Assembly: GCA_020055645.1 (NCBI GenBank)
Contig: CM034548.1
Location: 24,354,201 to 24,418,200 of the forward strand
Source: Tomocerus qinae
Lineage: Eukaryota > Arthropoda > Collembola > Entomobryomorpha > Tomoceridae
DNA: 64,000 nt
Direction of reading: 5' to 3'
The position numbers were made by a program, and so were the translations under genes. A model generated the notes under the pieces. That model ran no database searches. It saw nothing but the letters and a program-made list of their open reading frames with translations, and had not been told where the DNA came from. Shown in pieces: positions 12,000-24,734 of the stretch (positions are counted from its first letter, which is position 1; the number at the start of each line of letters is the position of its first letter).

Positions 12000-14900
12000 T
12001 TACTCTTTCACATCATCGTGTTTCGATTCCAAAGAAAACGGGGGAATGCGACAATCAAATGTACATCCATCTTCTCTTTCCATTCGAAATGTCCCCCTGT
12101 GTTACAAATATAATAATAATAGTTAGTTTTAATGTACGCTTACTAAGCACTTAAATTGAAGCATATGTAATCATTGGTTGTAAAGTTGTAAAATAAAACG
12201 TGTATCCCAAATGTGACAAAATACTACTGTCAACTTATTAATGCCACCGAAGGACTCTAAAGATTGTTATGTACAATTATACTTAGTTCTACTTAGATGA
12301 AATTATCTTCTGAAATACTATCTCTAGCAATTTTTAAAGTGCTAAATTTGATGAAAGATCAAAAGAAGACATACCACATGTGACCTGATGGTGCTTGAAG
12401 AGATACATGCGAAGAATACTGAAAAGCCGGGCTCAACTTTGTCAAAATAGGTTCCTGCCCAACAACTCCTCTACCTCTCACCTGCATACAAAGTTATTAA
12501 CCACATAACGTTAGTAACATGTTTTGTGCTTATAATTGATAAAGATTTGTAAATTTAAAAAAATCATGTTACCGTTTCGAGGGTTCCCGACAAACTGAAG
12601 ATACGCCAATGCCGTTCTCTAAGTTGAGTATTAAACTCTCCTTGATTTTCCACACGAATACAATAGCGCCACTACAGAGATCATAATAAAGAAATGAATA
12701 TTATCACAATGTAAAATGCAATTAATTTTAGTATTTATAAATAAGATGCTAGTGATTAATTAAATAATTAAAAGTATAACAGTAAGTAATTAATAGTACC
12801 CAGTAAACGTTATTGTTATGAGACTCTCTACAACCCATATAAAATGGTATGACTGTGACACGAATATTTTCCGTTGTTTCTTTGTGAACGTCAGAAAGTT
12901 CTAACCATGGATGGTTTTTCTCCTGCCAAGCTTTTAACGTGTCTCTGGCAATAAACGGCGGATCTTTCTCTGCAGAATATTGAAGAAACTTGTCAAAAAG
13001 TTCATGATTCAATGGATTCTTTTCGGTTGATGAATATGGTATTATATCCTCATGAGCAACATAATCCAGCCCAGGAATCGCGTACAAACCTGGCAACATT
13101 ATTGAAATTCAATAATACATTTGAGCTTTGTTGAATCATCTCAATCACAGTTACAGGGACTTGAACCTTGATTTTTAGGGGGCCAACAGTCAAAGTAAAA
13201 TCTAGCCGACGATTAAGTTACATTACATATAAATTGCCGCGCCTTAAAAAATGTGACATTTTTAATACTCGGACAACCACGTACGACATTTCTGCCATGT
13301 TTGGAAACAATTGAAAATTGGGTTCGGTTTACAACCCCTTTAAAATATTTTGTAAGGTTTTATTTGGTTGTATTATGTTTTGTTTGAAGTAAACCTAAAG
13401 TTCTGGGATTTATTCAATTTGGCCACAAACATTTAAAACTGATTTTTATATGTGCTTATAACTTCGACTTTGCAAAGAAACCGAAATTCTATTTTTGATT
13501 ACCAGCTAAAGTTTACAGAAGTGACATCTTGGTTGCCCGGGTGATAAAAAGAAGTCACATATTTTAAGATAAGTCAATTTATATGTAATGTAAGATAATA
13601 ATCACATTTTATTTTGACTGTTGGCCCCAAAAAATTCTGGTTAAGGGCCTGTGATCCCAATATTAAAAATCTACATTTCTGCCTACTACGGCTATTGTCT
13701 TGATTTCCCAGGAACGTGACTGCTTCTGTTTGAGCCCTTATGAATGGGCAATCCCGGGAATCAATCAAAACCTGGTAATAGTTGTGAGTTTTGGATTTAA
13801 CTTCGCTGCTTATATGACTGAAAGGTGTAGGTTCCTCAGGTTCTTGACTTCCACTTCTGGTACAATAAAATATTTAAATGGCAAACTTTTGAAGAAATTT
13901 AATCATTTTGTGAAGAATGCAAAACTACAAAGTACAATACTACAGAGACAAAAAGAGAGTACAACAAATGGGTTACTTACAGGATTTAAGATACAACTAT
14001 GCATAGTAGACATAGTGGTAATGTCACATCCTTTGTAACGGAAATTGTTATGAAGTAATATAAATAGTAGTAAAAGTATAATATGGATACATAATGCAAA
14101 AGGGTATAGCTTGACCTCATCAGTAACGCATTGAGTAAATGTTGCAGCTCTTCCCTTGGCGCCAGTTTACCCTATGCATTACTTTCAGGACATGGCATGA
14201 CCTTTGTGTCATTTTGTATTTACTTACCGAAAGGACCGTATAAAATGCAAAATTTCAACTAACTTTTCCCTCGATTTGTTCGTGTTCGTGGCCAGATCTC
14301 GGTCGTATACTTTAGCCAGCCAGGGAAACAGGATGACTCCACGATAGCCAAATACTCTGTGCAAAAATATTTGGCCAACTTCATAGCTACCTTCATTCTT
14401 TGGTACTTCCAACTTTCCCACTTCGGCTAGTCTTTAATTAAAACAAACAAAATTATTTCATACTTAACTATCATTAGTGTATTGATGACAATAGCTTTAA
14501 TCATTATTAGGCGCGATGTGTTAAAACACGAATAGGCAATGTATGCTTTGCCAATTAAATTGACGCATGCAAAATTTTGCATTGTTTTCATCCTTTATTA
14601 CGCTAATATGATACCTTTCAGTCGTTTATTCATCGTAGCAAATGATAAGAATCTTATCATTTAATAAAAACCGTTATCACGTCTGTTAGGAAGACAACCC
14701 CCTTAATTAAAAATGACCAACAACAAACAACTGACCGCAGTTAGTTACCAAATGGCAAAAATCAATAACTATAAAACATTGCAAATACAAACGAAAGTCA
14801 ATAATAGGTAAGAATAAAAAATGCCTCACTAGAAGAAAAGTAAAAATTAGATGATCATACATGCCTGACACTAAAAAAATACCATTTATAACCTAAATAC

Positions 14901-15039
14901 AAAAAATAAATAAAAAGACAAACCTTGTGTATTTCCGGTGCTGTTGAACAGGTACGTAAAATGGAACTAATTTGTTCGAGTTCTCAGACAACCAAATTTT
15001 GATTGAATTTCTAAAGAGAAGGGATAAAAGGGACGTCAT
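12000..15039 (-). CDS. POLDIP2: Polymerase delta-interacting protein 2 (PDIP38)
   Basis: Seven exons read leftward: 15039-14924, 14431-14264, 13856-13687, 13089-12800, 12671-12573, 12481-12375, 12096-12000. They give 348 residues against about 368 in human. The start MTSLLSLLFRNSIKIWL is hydrophobic and basic, as expected for a mitochondrial presequence. A YccV-like domain follows, with YEVGQIFLHRVFGYRG and the segment HNYYQVLIDSRDCPF. The C-terminal ApaG-type domain includes HPWLELSDVHKETTENIRV, RHWRIFSLSGTLET and PAFQYSSHVSLQAPSGHMW. The family binds DNA polymerase delta p50 and PCNA, and also acts in mitochondria with ClpX-linked proteostasis. The exon 2 donor (GTTAGT) and exon 2 acceptor were chosen to keep phase and are the least certain junctions. 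The third intron (13090-13686) contains a palindromic repeat. Confidence 0.95.
13145..13655. mobile_element. Palindromic foldback element in POLDIP2 intron
   Basis: The left arm (about 13145-13330) and right arm (about 13475-13655) are imperfect inverted copies. The shared blocks run in the same order from outside to centre: TCACAG, a TTAACC/TTGAACC block, GGGGCCAACAGTCAAA, TTACATTACATATAAATTG, CTTAAAA, ATGTGAC, CGGACAACCA or CGGGCAACCA, and TTCGGTTT. The ~145 bp centre no longer pairs clearly. There is no coding capacity. The form fits a non-autonomous foldback or long-TIR MITE. No clear target-site duplication was found, so the exact ends are uncertain. The right end stops about 25 bp from the splice donor of the preceding exon. 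Confidence 0.7.
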
Positions 15040-17000
15040 TTCTAAATTTTGCGTTTAGAAATTTGATTATTCCACTCGGTGATGTTAGTTTTAGTTTGAA
15101 ACGGAATTAAAAACAGTCTTTCGTTCAGCAAATCATTGCAGAAAGCGGGTCAGATTCACAGAAAAACTTGCTGCGACTACGAAATGTGAAGTAACCAATA
15201 AGAAAATGTCTGTTTAATCCTTAATCTTGTATTCGTCTGTCAAATCCATATGCACTTCTACTACAACACTGTCTCTGTCCTTTTCAGCACTGCACGCTCC
15301 AACACTGCACTTACAACACAACACAGGACACAACTTCAACTAGACATCACACACGCTTTTGTCTGACTGCGAGTGTGGGTGATTTTCTGCCTGATGCAAA
15401 TATGCAAGTTGATGTTGATGCCCCAGAGAGAGTTATGCTGGCTTTTGCTGTAGTAGTAGTGCAGGGCCGTATGGGTTCAATATACATATAGGTAGCTAAA
15501 TTGAGTTATTGACTTCTCTGCTCTGCGCCTTCAATCAAAGCATTTTCATTCGTCGTTCACTATTCACCCCTAAAATCGGGAAAACAGTGAGTGATGATGA
15601 TAGACATCCTAATTATTTCTGCTGCTATTTTATGTAATTGAATTAATTAGACAACAATTGCTTTTGTGACGAGCATAGAAAGTTTTATGGCTTATATTGG
15701 AATTTGTTTTTCAATCTTGAAACGAACAATGGAGTATGGAGTGTGAAAAACATTCCAATTTAATTACGAAATCATACTTTGCAATATTGCAATTGCCCAA
15801 ATTTAAATGTGTCAAATGTATCAAAATGTGTTCAGCTCGTTACTTGGCATAACGCCTGCGCAGTATTTAATTTTCTGAAATTGGATTCGGAAAACGATAC
15901 GTTTTCTATCCATATGTAGAGACAGACGTTTTTCATTATTACAATGTGAATTGACACTCGTAGAAGAATACATTCGAGCCTAGAATAGAATTTAATAGTG
16001 AAATTGCTGATGTCGTCTTGTGATCCAGCCAGTTAACCAGAGAAAAAAAATCTGTGTTCAAAGCTATGCACAACAAAGGACCGTTTTAGAGTCTATCCAT
16101 TCCAAACTACATGGACGCTATAGCTATTCTTGCTGGCACATGGAAAGTTAGATTTCTAAAAAGAATTTCATTATTTCTGACAAAGTGGATCACAACTTCA
16201 TTCTTTATTATAAATAATCTAGTAAGTCCTTTTAAATTCCCATTTTCCCTAGCAATGCTATTGAAGAAAGTGTTTCCTTCATTTTTTCACATACTTGTAG
16301 AATAAGTAATTGTAGCGTGATGGTTAAATGCTAATATTATTGCGTGATTCCGACCTACTTATTTACCAGGTATAACGATGCAAATAAAATTAATCAGAAT
16401 GCATGGCACCTTTATAATAACGTTAACCTACCTCAGCTATTAAATAATAGGCCATAGGTAGAGGCCGTTGTTTTAATAAGTATCCATAAATTTTGTACCT
16501 ACTCACTGCTTTGGACACGTTTTCCCTCAATTCACGTTTACTTAAAAATAACTGTTTCTGTAACCTATCTGCGTTTTAAATAGCAACTGCAATAATTTGC
16601 GTGCCGATAACCCTTAAATCTGTCTACCAGGTGGAAGAGTTATTATATAGGTAGTAACCATAGCATGTCTTGCAATAGGAACTGCATACTTTTTTTTGAA
16701 ATCTTAGCCCCTAATATATTATTTTGATGATTTTCTTTATCCATTCTATTACATCTCAGGCAACATTGTTGTGTTCAAAATTTTTCTGTTATTACACACC
16801 ATGTGTAGATGTCCAATATTTTCCTGGATATAACGACTGTAAATAAATATAAAAATATCCCTTTTATTACATTTTCCAGTTTTGTAAGAGGTGGTATTAT
16901 AATTTAAATGCGATAAAAACTAAGGCATTTTTAGGTATAGTTATACAAGCGAGTCTTCATGAGTTTTATTAAACTCCTTAGTTAGATTTTGGATGCTGAT
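15040..17000. other. POLDIP2 upstream region and intergenic DNA
   Basis: The first 500 bases or so upstream of the POLDIP2 start are less AT-rich and probably hold its promoter and leader on the minus strand. No TATA box or other defined element could be assigned. The rest is AT-rich with no credible exon; the longest frame (16111-16305) has no recognisable similarity. Confidence 0.5.
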
Positions 17001-19171
17001 ACCAGTTATCAATTACTGTTAAGATTAGGGTTTGAATTTTATATCTGTATTGTGGAATCTAATTCGAAGTAATAATCGATATAATATTATGTAACCATGA
17101 ATAGGTACAACAAAGTTAGATTTTATTCGCTTCATTTGTAAACAAGTTCAACATAAACATGAACCTACCTTCGTGATTTTTAACGTCAACTCAATTCACC
17201 AACCAAACTGAATAATAAACGGCGACGGTTGTTATTTCAAACGGGGTTGTTAAGAATCGCGGTCAACATTACAATTTAATAATTACAATTACTACAAACA
17301 AAATTTAATTGTCTCTAGATTTGTGATGAGAATGTAGAAAGAGACTAGCTCCATAATCCAAAGGTTTTCCATTTTAAAGTCATCAGTCAGCAGAAAATGT
17401 TTTTTGTTTAGCAATAAAAATTAGTGAACAGTTGACTTAATGACAAAAGGGAACTGTTGGCTCAGGTTTAAATCGCCACGAAGTTGATTGATAACACTTT
17501 CTTTTAGGGTGGACAGAGTAGGGTAGGGTAGTCAAAATCACAAATTATATTCTTACTGTGATGTAAGTAAATAACAATGCAAGGTGTCCGTTGATTCTTC
17601 GATTCCTCTACTAAAGACATGTGGAAATAAACCGATCACTTTGATCACATCATATGCTTTTAGCAGTAGGTACTGTGCACTATTAACTATTAATAATGAT
17701 TTTATTTTCTTATACTCTCTTGATCAAGTCCTGTAAAGGGAGTTTTATCCAAACCCCTTCCTTAATCAAATATCATTAGCACTATTTGTATAGTATATTA
17801 AAACCATGTTTAAACTAAAACACCAGTCCACCTTATTTGTTAATTTTAGTATAGTTAACTTACATTTCAATACTTTACTTACTACATCTATTCACACACT
17901 GTCGCTGCTTATTCACTGTAATTACAGGTAATTATTCATTTTAGCATACCTATTCGTTACTATTAATGTCATAATATGTAATATCGTATAATATTAATCA
18001 TTTCACAACATTTCAAAAAACTTAAGGTTTATCTTTCCTCCGTCCACTTTGATCATTTACAACTGACGACCGTTCGTTACAGTAGATACTTATTACATTA
18101 CTTTATATATATAGTTACAACTTTACACCTAATTATTTCTACATGTTTTATCATTATTTGAGCCAATTCGTCACAATAATATTTTAATATGTACTACATA
18201 CATAGTAATAATTTTTTCCTACACGGTATTATGCACTAAGCTAATTGTTAGATTACATAATGTACTATATTATATATAGTAATTTTTATTTATAGTCATA
18301 TACACCAATAATGTTTCGCTACTTTTTATCCTGAAGTAATAACACAACTCACTGAATTAACTTTGACCTATATACGACAACAACTATTACATATTTTGCC
18401 ATTACAATCATATTAATATTTAAATTGATAAAAAATATTAATAAACATTTTGGTCATGCAAGAATTATGCATGGATTAATACCTACAATACAAATGTACA
18501 TGCCAACAAAAACAACAATGATATAATAATAACATAATATAATAATAATAATTACTAATAATTAATTAATGATGATAGTCAATATTAATTTTAGTATATT
18601 GTATATACAGTCACGTAAATATAAGAAAGTACCGTGGCAGTTGTCCTGCCTCAATATTTTTCATTTACATAATTCTATAATAAATATATATTATACTTCT
18701 AAAACAAATCTAGAAAACATTTAATTATGTATAAGTCTAATCATTAGTAAGTCTTTTCACCCATCTACCGACGAGTGGAAGTAGACTCGAATTGTCTCAA
18801 TAAGCGTTGGCTTATATGAGGGTACTTTTTCAACGAAGAAGCTATCATTTCGGCTGGGATTTCCAAGCAATTTCTTTTGTATGCATGTGTTAGTACGAGT
18901 AGAGTACAAATTACTATTCACATTTGGCTTTTTGTGCTGTGTCACGAAATTGAATAATATTTCTGCCTTCTTCACGGGAAAACTGATTATATATATTTTG
19001 CACTGACACGATGTGTATTATATATTAAGGTTTATATTTTTTTAAGTTTATATATTTTGTTATATTTTATGTAGCGACGTTTAAGGGTAAAAACCACGTA
19101 GTAGTAAATAATGTTCCAGCATTAATGATTATGGATGGAGCCTGTGTGTGGAAAAAAGGAATTATTTGATC
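17001..19171 (-). other. Intergenic DNA and probable Smr 3' UTR
   Basis: This very AT-rich stretch lies directly downstream of the Smr stop codon at 19174-19172. Part of it must be the Smr 3' UTR. TTTATT words (AATAAA on the minus strand) are too common here to choose the cleavage site. A run of ATA/ATAATA units occupies about 18520-18580. No exon is seen. Confidence 0.45.
18520..18580. repeat. ATA-rich simple repeat
   Basis: Imperfect ATAATAATA and AATTAATTAATGATG units make a low-complexity patch in the Smr 3' flank. No function is suggested. Confidence 0.5.
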
Positions 19172-20267
19172 TCAACTGTCTTCATCGGTCAACGGCTCAT
19201 AGCTAGGATGGTTCGAAGTGTTCGAAGACGTGGCAGCTTCGTTTAATGAACTTTTTTCTTTAACGTCCTCAACTGACTCGTCAATTACCATTGATGCAGG
19301 ACTATCTGATGAGTCAACACTTTTTGCAGGCTCCTCGTCCTTTTTCTCTGCCTTCATTGACCAAGTCATTGAATCAGGAATTTGAGTAAGGTAAGGTATA
19401 TAAATGATAGTTTGTTTTTATATGAAGTTATTTTTTATGTATTTACTTGCAAATTGTCAGGGTGAGTGTTACTGTCACTACTCGAAGCATCCTTGGAAGG
19501 AGGACGATGGCATGACACTGAAGTACTCATAGAATTACTAGATCCTGTCTGGTTTGAGCTTCCTGAGTGACTATTCGCGTCTTGTTGATTCGACGTTGAC
19601 ACAGAAATCGGTGCGGAAGACGAGGAGGAAGCCAGGGCGGAGTGGGGTCCACTGCTACCCTCATGCCCTGGCCCACTGTCCTCCGACCTAGCCTCCTCGT
19701 TATTCTCATTTCTCATCTTTTCCATGATTAAATTTTTAACGTAGTCCAACGGAAATATTCCTTCTCTTGACCCACCTCGTCGAGAATAGAATTCTGAAGA
19801 ACCACTCGATGATCCCAACGACGACATTGCAGAGCTCATCTTTAAGCTACCACTGTCAGGACCGTCTTCGCTCGCACTATAAAGCAGAGCGGTGATACAT
19901 ATATAAGAGCTTAGGTATATACTAATGTGTTATGCTTTGAAATATACTTATCAATGTTACTATTTAGTTAGTGTTCTCGGGTCCTTACGATGCATATATA
20001 TTTTCTTTGGACGTTGGGTTCGAAGGAGGTCGTGACTGGTGGAGTTGCTGCTCAGGCTGAGCCACTCTGATTATATGTCTTTCGTCAGGATGGTTCTGAT
20101 GGTGCAGTTGCTGCTGTTGCTCTTTCTCATGCTGAAGAGCTCTTCGCAGCTTCCAGCAAATATATGGACCCATATCCTCCTCCTTTTTTGGTTGCGCCTG
20201 AGGCATCGACACTGGCAACGACGTCGGCGCAATTGGACCCTGTTGTTGTTGTTGCTGCTGTTGTTGT

Positions 20268-20299
<32 letters not shown>

Positions 20300-23200
20300 T
20301 TGTTGTTGTTGCTGTTGTTGTTGTTGTTGCTGCTGCTGCTGTTGTTGTTGTTGCTGGTGTTGTTGCTGGTGTTTCTGCTGCTGTTGTTGTGTCTGTTGTG
20401 GCGGCATCGACATTCCCATTCCTGGTCCACATGCAGATGCAGAACCTTTCCCAGAAGCATAGTCGTTGGAGATTATCAAGTTAATATGTTCACCCCATGT
20501 GCCACCTACATACGCCACAAATCCGAACCAACTGATTAAGCCCAATACCCTTAAGGCAAACCAATCCACTATTTACTATGTACAACAACCAACACGAGAG
20601 AAAACCAAACACAGACATCGAGTTAGCCAGAGGTGAGAAAAACAGAAAAAATTGACTCGTGTGAGCCAAAGGAAAAAAGAACAAATCAGAGCAAACTAAT
20701 CGCACTACTATAAGATAGCCAACACTACTGTAATTACTATTTACTTAAATCTATTGTTTAATACTACTTATTGGCAAAACACCCCAAACGCAAAAAATAT
20801 ATATAAAAACAATAATGACTATGGCTAAGAAAAGTAGAGCAGCACTTAACAAAAATCACCTTGTGTATTTTTATGTGTTTCTATTATACGCAAATCTTCA
20901 GACTTATGTTCATCCTGATGAGTCATACCTACAGGAGTGACAGACCCTGAATGTGGATGAGATTGTGTCATATGCACTGGAGCACTACTTATAGGGGGTT
21001 GAACGGATCGTTGGAACGAGGCGAAGAGTCTATCTCCAGTCCGTTGTGAGGGCGCAGGAGAGGCTCGGTCAAGAGGCGAAGGCTGATTGATCTGATGGGT
21101 GATGATTGCATCTATTAATGATGCAGCGGTCAGAGTTGCATCTTGAGGCTCTCTAACAAACCTTCCAGAATCTACTTCTTTTCTAATTCTACAATGAGTA
21201 AAACAACCGTGTCTGGGTCAATGATAGTCAGTACAAGATAAAGCCAGACAGGGTGGCCTCCTAGTTTCAAACTTCTTCTACTATTAATATCAATCAAATA
21301 AACAACAGTGTAATTTACTTCTTTACCTTCCTGGATCCTGAAGAGGCTGACTAGGTGGACCAGGGGCGGAACGGTAAAGCTGAGAAGACGGGGGAGCATG
21401 ATGTTGAGGCTGCGAAGTCGCCATTCGGTTTCGTTCCATCTCCGCCATGCTTTTCCCGAGACCTTCTCTTACCATGTCCACTGAAATAATCAATTGCCAA
21501 ATTAGCACTTCCAACTCCTGAAACTTTAATGCCATTTCCATATTCCCTTTTACCCTCAGCTAAATATTCAAATTCAAACAAAATTAATTACCCCGAGGTA
21601 AACACACACGACTTCTTGGTTCTTCCTTTGGTACAGGCAAACTAGGTGCATTTGCCGCAGCATCAACCAGTGAAGTGAAAGCATCATGTTGGAATCTGTT
21701 TGACTCAACTACTTTTACAGCTCCTCCGCCTGAAATTAAATATACCATGTACTCTATATCTACTGCTGTATTTAAGAGCAGCAAATTTCCAAGTAATAGC
21801 AGCCTTTGGACTACCAATTAACAAGTCAACGAATGATCTAACACAATCTCATTCATCATAATCTCATTTGCAAATAAATAATTGATAGCGACAGTGAATG
21901 CAGATCTTCTGATCCTGTATATATCTAAGGTCAAAATGTTAAAATCCTGTCCGTTTAAAGTTTAAATTATTTTATGTGCAACTTAAGATAACTTTTGGTC
22001 TTGCTTTACCACTTAATGTATGCATCTATTTTTACACTCCGAAATTTCCATTGAAGAATAAAAAAAATAATTGTTTGAATGGCATTCAATCTATAAAGTC
22101 AAACTGTTAGGTAACAAATACCGCGTAATATTTCACGAACTAAGATGCAATAAGTTCCCCTCCTGGTCAAGGACATGCAGATAAAATACCCAACCCTATT
22201 TGCATGGTAATAGAACTAAATAAATGACTTAGCCCTTCAATAAAAATATATTACACAACAAGTCAAAAAGATTTACACAAACGTTGCCTTATTCAGAGCT
22301 GATTTAATAACTCTATCCGGCATTACGTCATTTGAGCAAGCCCAGTTTTAAAACTGATTTACAGAAGATAGATATCTTATTATCTTGAATAGCAAAAGAA
22401 ATGGGATAGTGAAATTCTGCTTAGCTTTTGAATTTCGATCTGGGAGTATGAAGTTTGTTTGGTGGAAATGATATACTACGACCTTTTTTACTACACTATG
22501 GTACGCGGAAGTAAATCAGTGCAGAGTTTATGAATACGGAAAATCTATAACTCTGAAATATATTGGCAATAACTCACGTTGAGGGTTGGCACGATGAATG
22601 ACTCCTTGTCTCTGCTGAGTGTGCTGCGTGTGCTGGGTATGAGGTTGAGAGGGTGGAGGCGGTGATTGTCTGTAAGGAACATCATGCATCTGAGGAAGAA
22701 TGTACACTGCAGGTCCGCCGCTACTGCCACTCACCGGTGGCATCGGCCTTTTTCCAGGCTCCATTCTTTGTTGTTGACTGACTGCTTGCGAATTTTGTGA
22801 GGGAGGCTGCGGGTGAGTTGGGGCGGGTTGCTGCATCTGCTGCGAAGTGTAGTAGTCGTTAATGATAATCTGACGGGAGCTGTTGTGTTGATCCGTGGCA
22901 TAAGCAGACGGGGGAGGAACTGCTGGCGGTGAGGACCTAGGCCCTGAAGACGGAGGTCGTTGTCCAAAATACGGGGAGGGAGAGCCTAATACAAAAACAA
23001 TGGTTAACCTTTGACTCATTTTTAAATGTAGTTCAAATTAAAAGAATCTGTCTTGAAAACAAAAAAAGGTTCTTCTTGTACTGGATGGATTGAAACTAAT
23101 CAGGTAAGTGGAAGTCTAAACGAGTCTTACCATGGTAGTATGAAGAAGCGGCGGGAGACATTCTCTTATAGTATTCACTTTGTCTGTCGTACATGACATA

Positions 23201-24673
23201 CTGCGGCTGTTGCTGTGGAATGGGCTCCTTGCCTCTGACACTATCCATTGGTGTTCCTTTCGTGATGGAGCCTTCTTTGTTGGAAGGTCTAAGAAGAAGG
23301 GCCTCGTACTTTGTGGTAGGCGCAGGCATTGCCTGAGTGTAAGAGCCACGCATATTATAAATATTACTAGGTGGGTGGGAGAAACCAGAATTAGGCTTCT
23401 GGAATCTCACCTGTGCCGGGTGCAAAGGAGTTCCGTGGGTAATAGACCCATCTTTTATGGGTGACAACGCAGGTGCCTTAGTGAGCAAAGGCGGTGGTGG
23501 CGGAACTTTGGACGGTTTCGGGGGTGGAGGTGGAGGAAGTTGTTGAGGTTGTCTCCCGCGAGGAAGTGGAGAATACTTTGGATAGTACACGTCCTGATTT
23601 TGACGGGGCCCGAAGTCTAACGGTTGGTGAGCAGGAGGCGGTCCGTTTGACGGGGGCCTCTGAGGGGAGACGTGCGGAGACATCGGCCGTTTCCTGATAC
23701 TCAAATCCAGAGTTTCGCACTCATCGCGTGCCTGAATTTGGTGTTGTTGCTGCTGCGTAGGGTGGACCATCGGAACGGGAACGTCTCGTTGCATGTGGTG
23801 GGGAATTCCCCTTAACTCCACTTTAGAGCCGTAGTAGTGCGGCGGAAGATGCGGAGATGACGTCGAAACCGGCGGGTGATGAGACTGCTGATTGTGAATT
23901 GATTGGTGAGCCTGAGAAACTTGAATTACTTCACTAACAGGTGGCGGCAAGTGACTTCGGTCTTGACTCTTGAGGATCGATGTTATTGTCGGTGACACAC
24001 TTGGTCCGGGCGGCTAAAATATTATTAATATACATCAAATAATGCCAAATATTACAATAAGAATCAACATACATTCACTAGGATTTAATTATTAGATACT
24101 TTACCATTAAATACTGTTCTACAAATATGCACCAACATCGAAAAAAGGCACCAAATTACACATTACTTTACTATAAAATATAGGTACATATTTTTTAAGA
24201 AATATTAGTGCTTGTAGTAATAGAGTAAATTACTTACAGGCGTTTTGTAACAAAATTGGAATTGGAAAGGCATGAACATTCAATCCAATGAAATGTAACA
24301 GTGGAACAAATTCTGTACTCGAGAATGTTTTTTAAATAAAATGACATGCATGCAATGTAAACCAATACCATATACCAGTATACACACGCGAATAATATTG
24401 CATCATCATTGCATTACAAATACATGACACACTTTCGAAATAATACAAAATATTGTTCATTTTATGCTTTTTTGAATAGGATTTCGACTTACTGGGCCTG
24501 AAGAATTACTTGGAACTGGATTTCTTCGCAGCTGTCTTTCAATTGTAGCAAGCATTAAATCTCTAACAGTCATTGGTTCATGCGACTCGTTGTTTTCTTG
24601 ATTTGAGTAGCCAACAGATGAATGCGGCGATTGGTGGTGACCAGGTGTGGTCATTTGCTGATGTTGTTGTTGT

Positions 24674-24734
<61 letters not shown>

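Noticed and set aside
15465-15485. CAGGGCCGTATGGGTTC resembling the end of the dispersed repeat family
   Set aside because: Only about ten bases match and the rest of the repeat is absent, so chance cannot be excluded.
20039-20539. Long plus-strand frames rich in leucine, valine or alanine, with further shifted minus-strand frames
   Set aside because: They are other-frame shadows of the Smr CAG/CAA glutamine tract 2; repeat codons lack stops in all frames.
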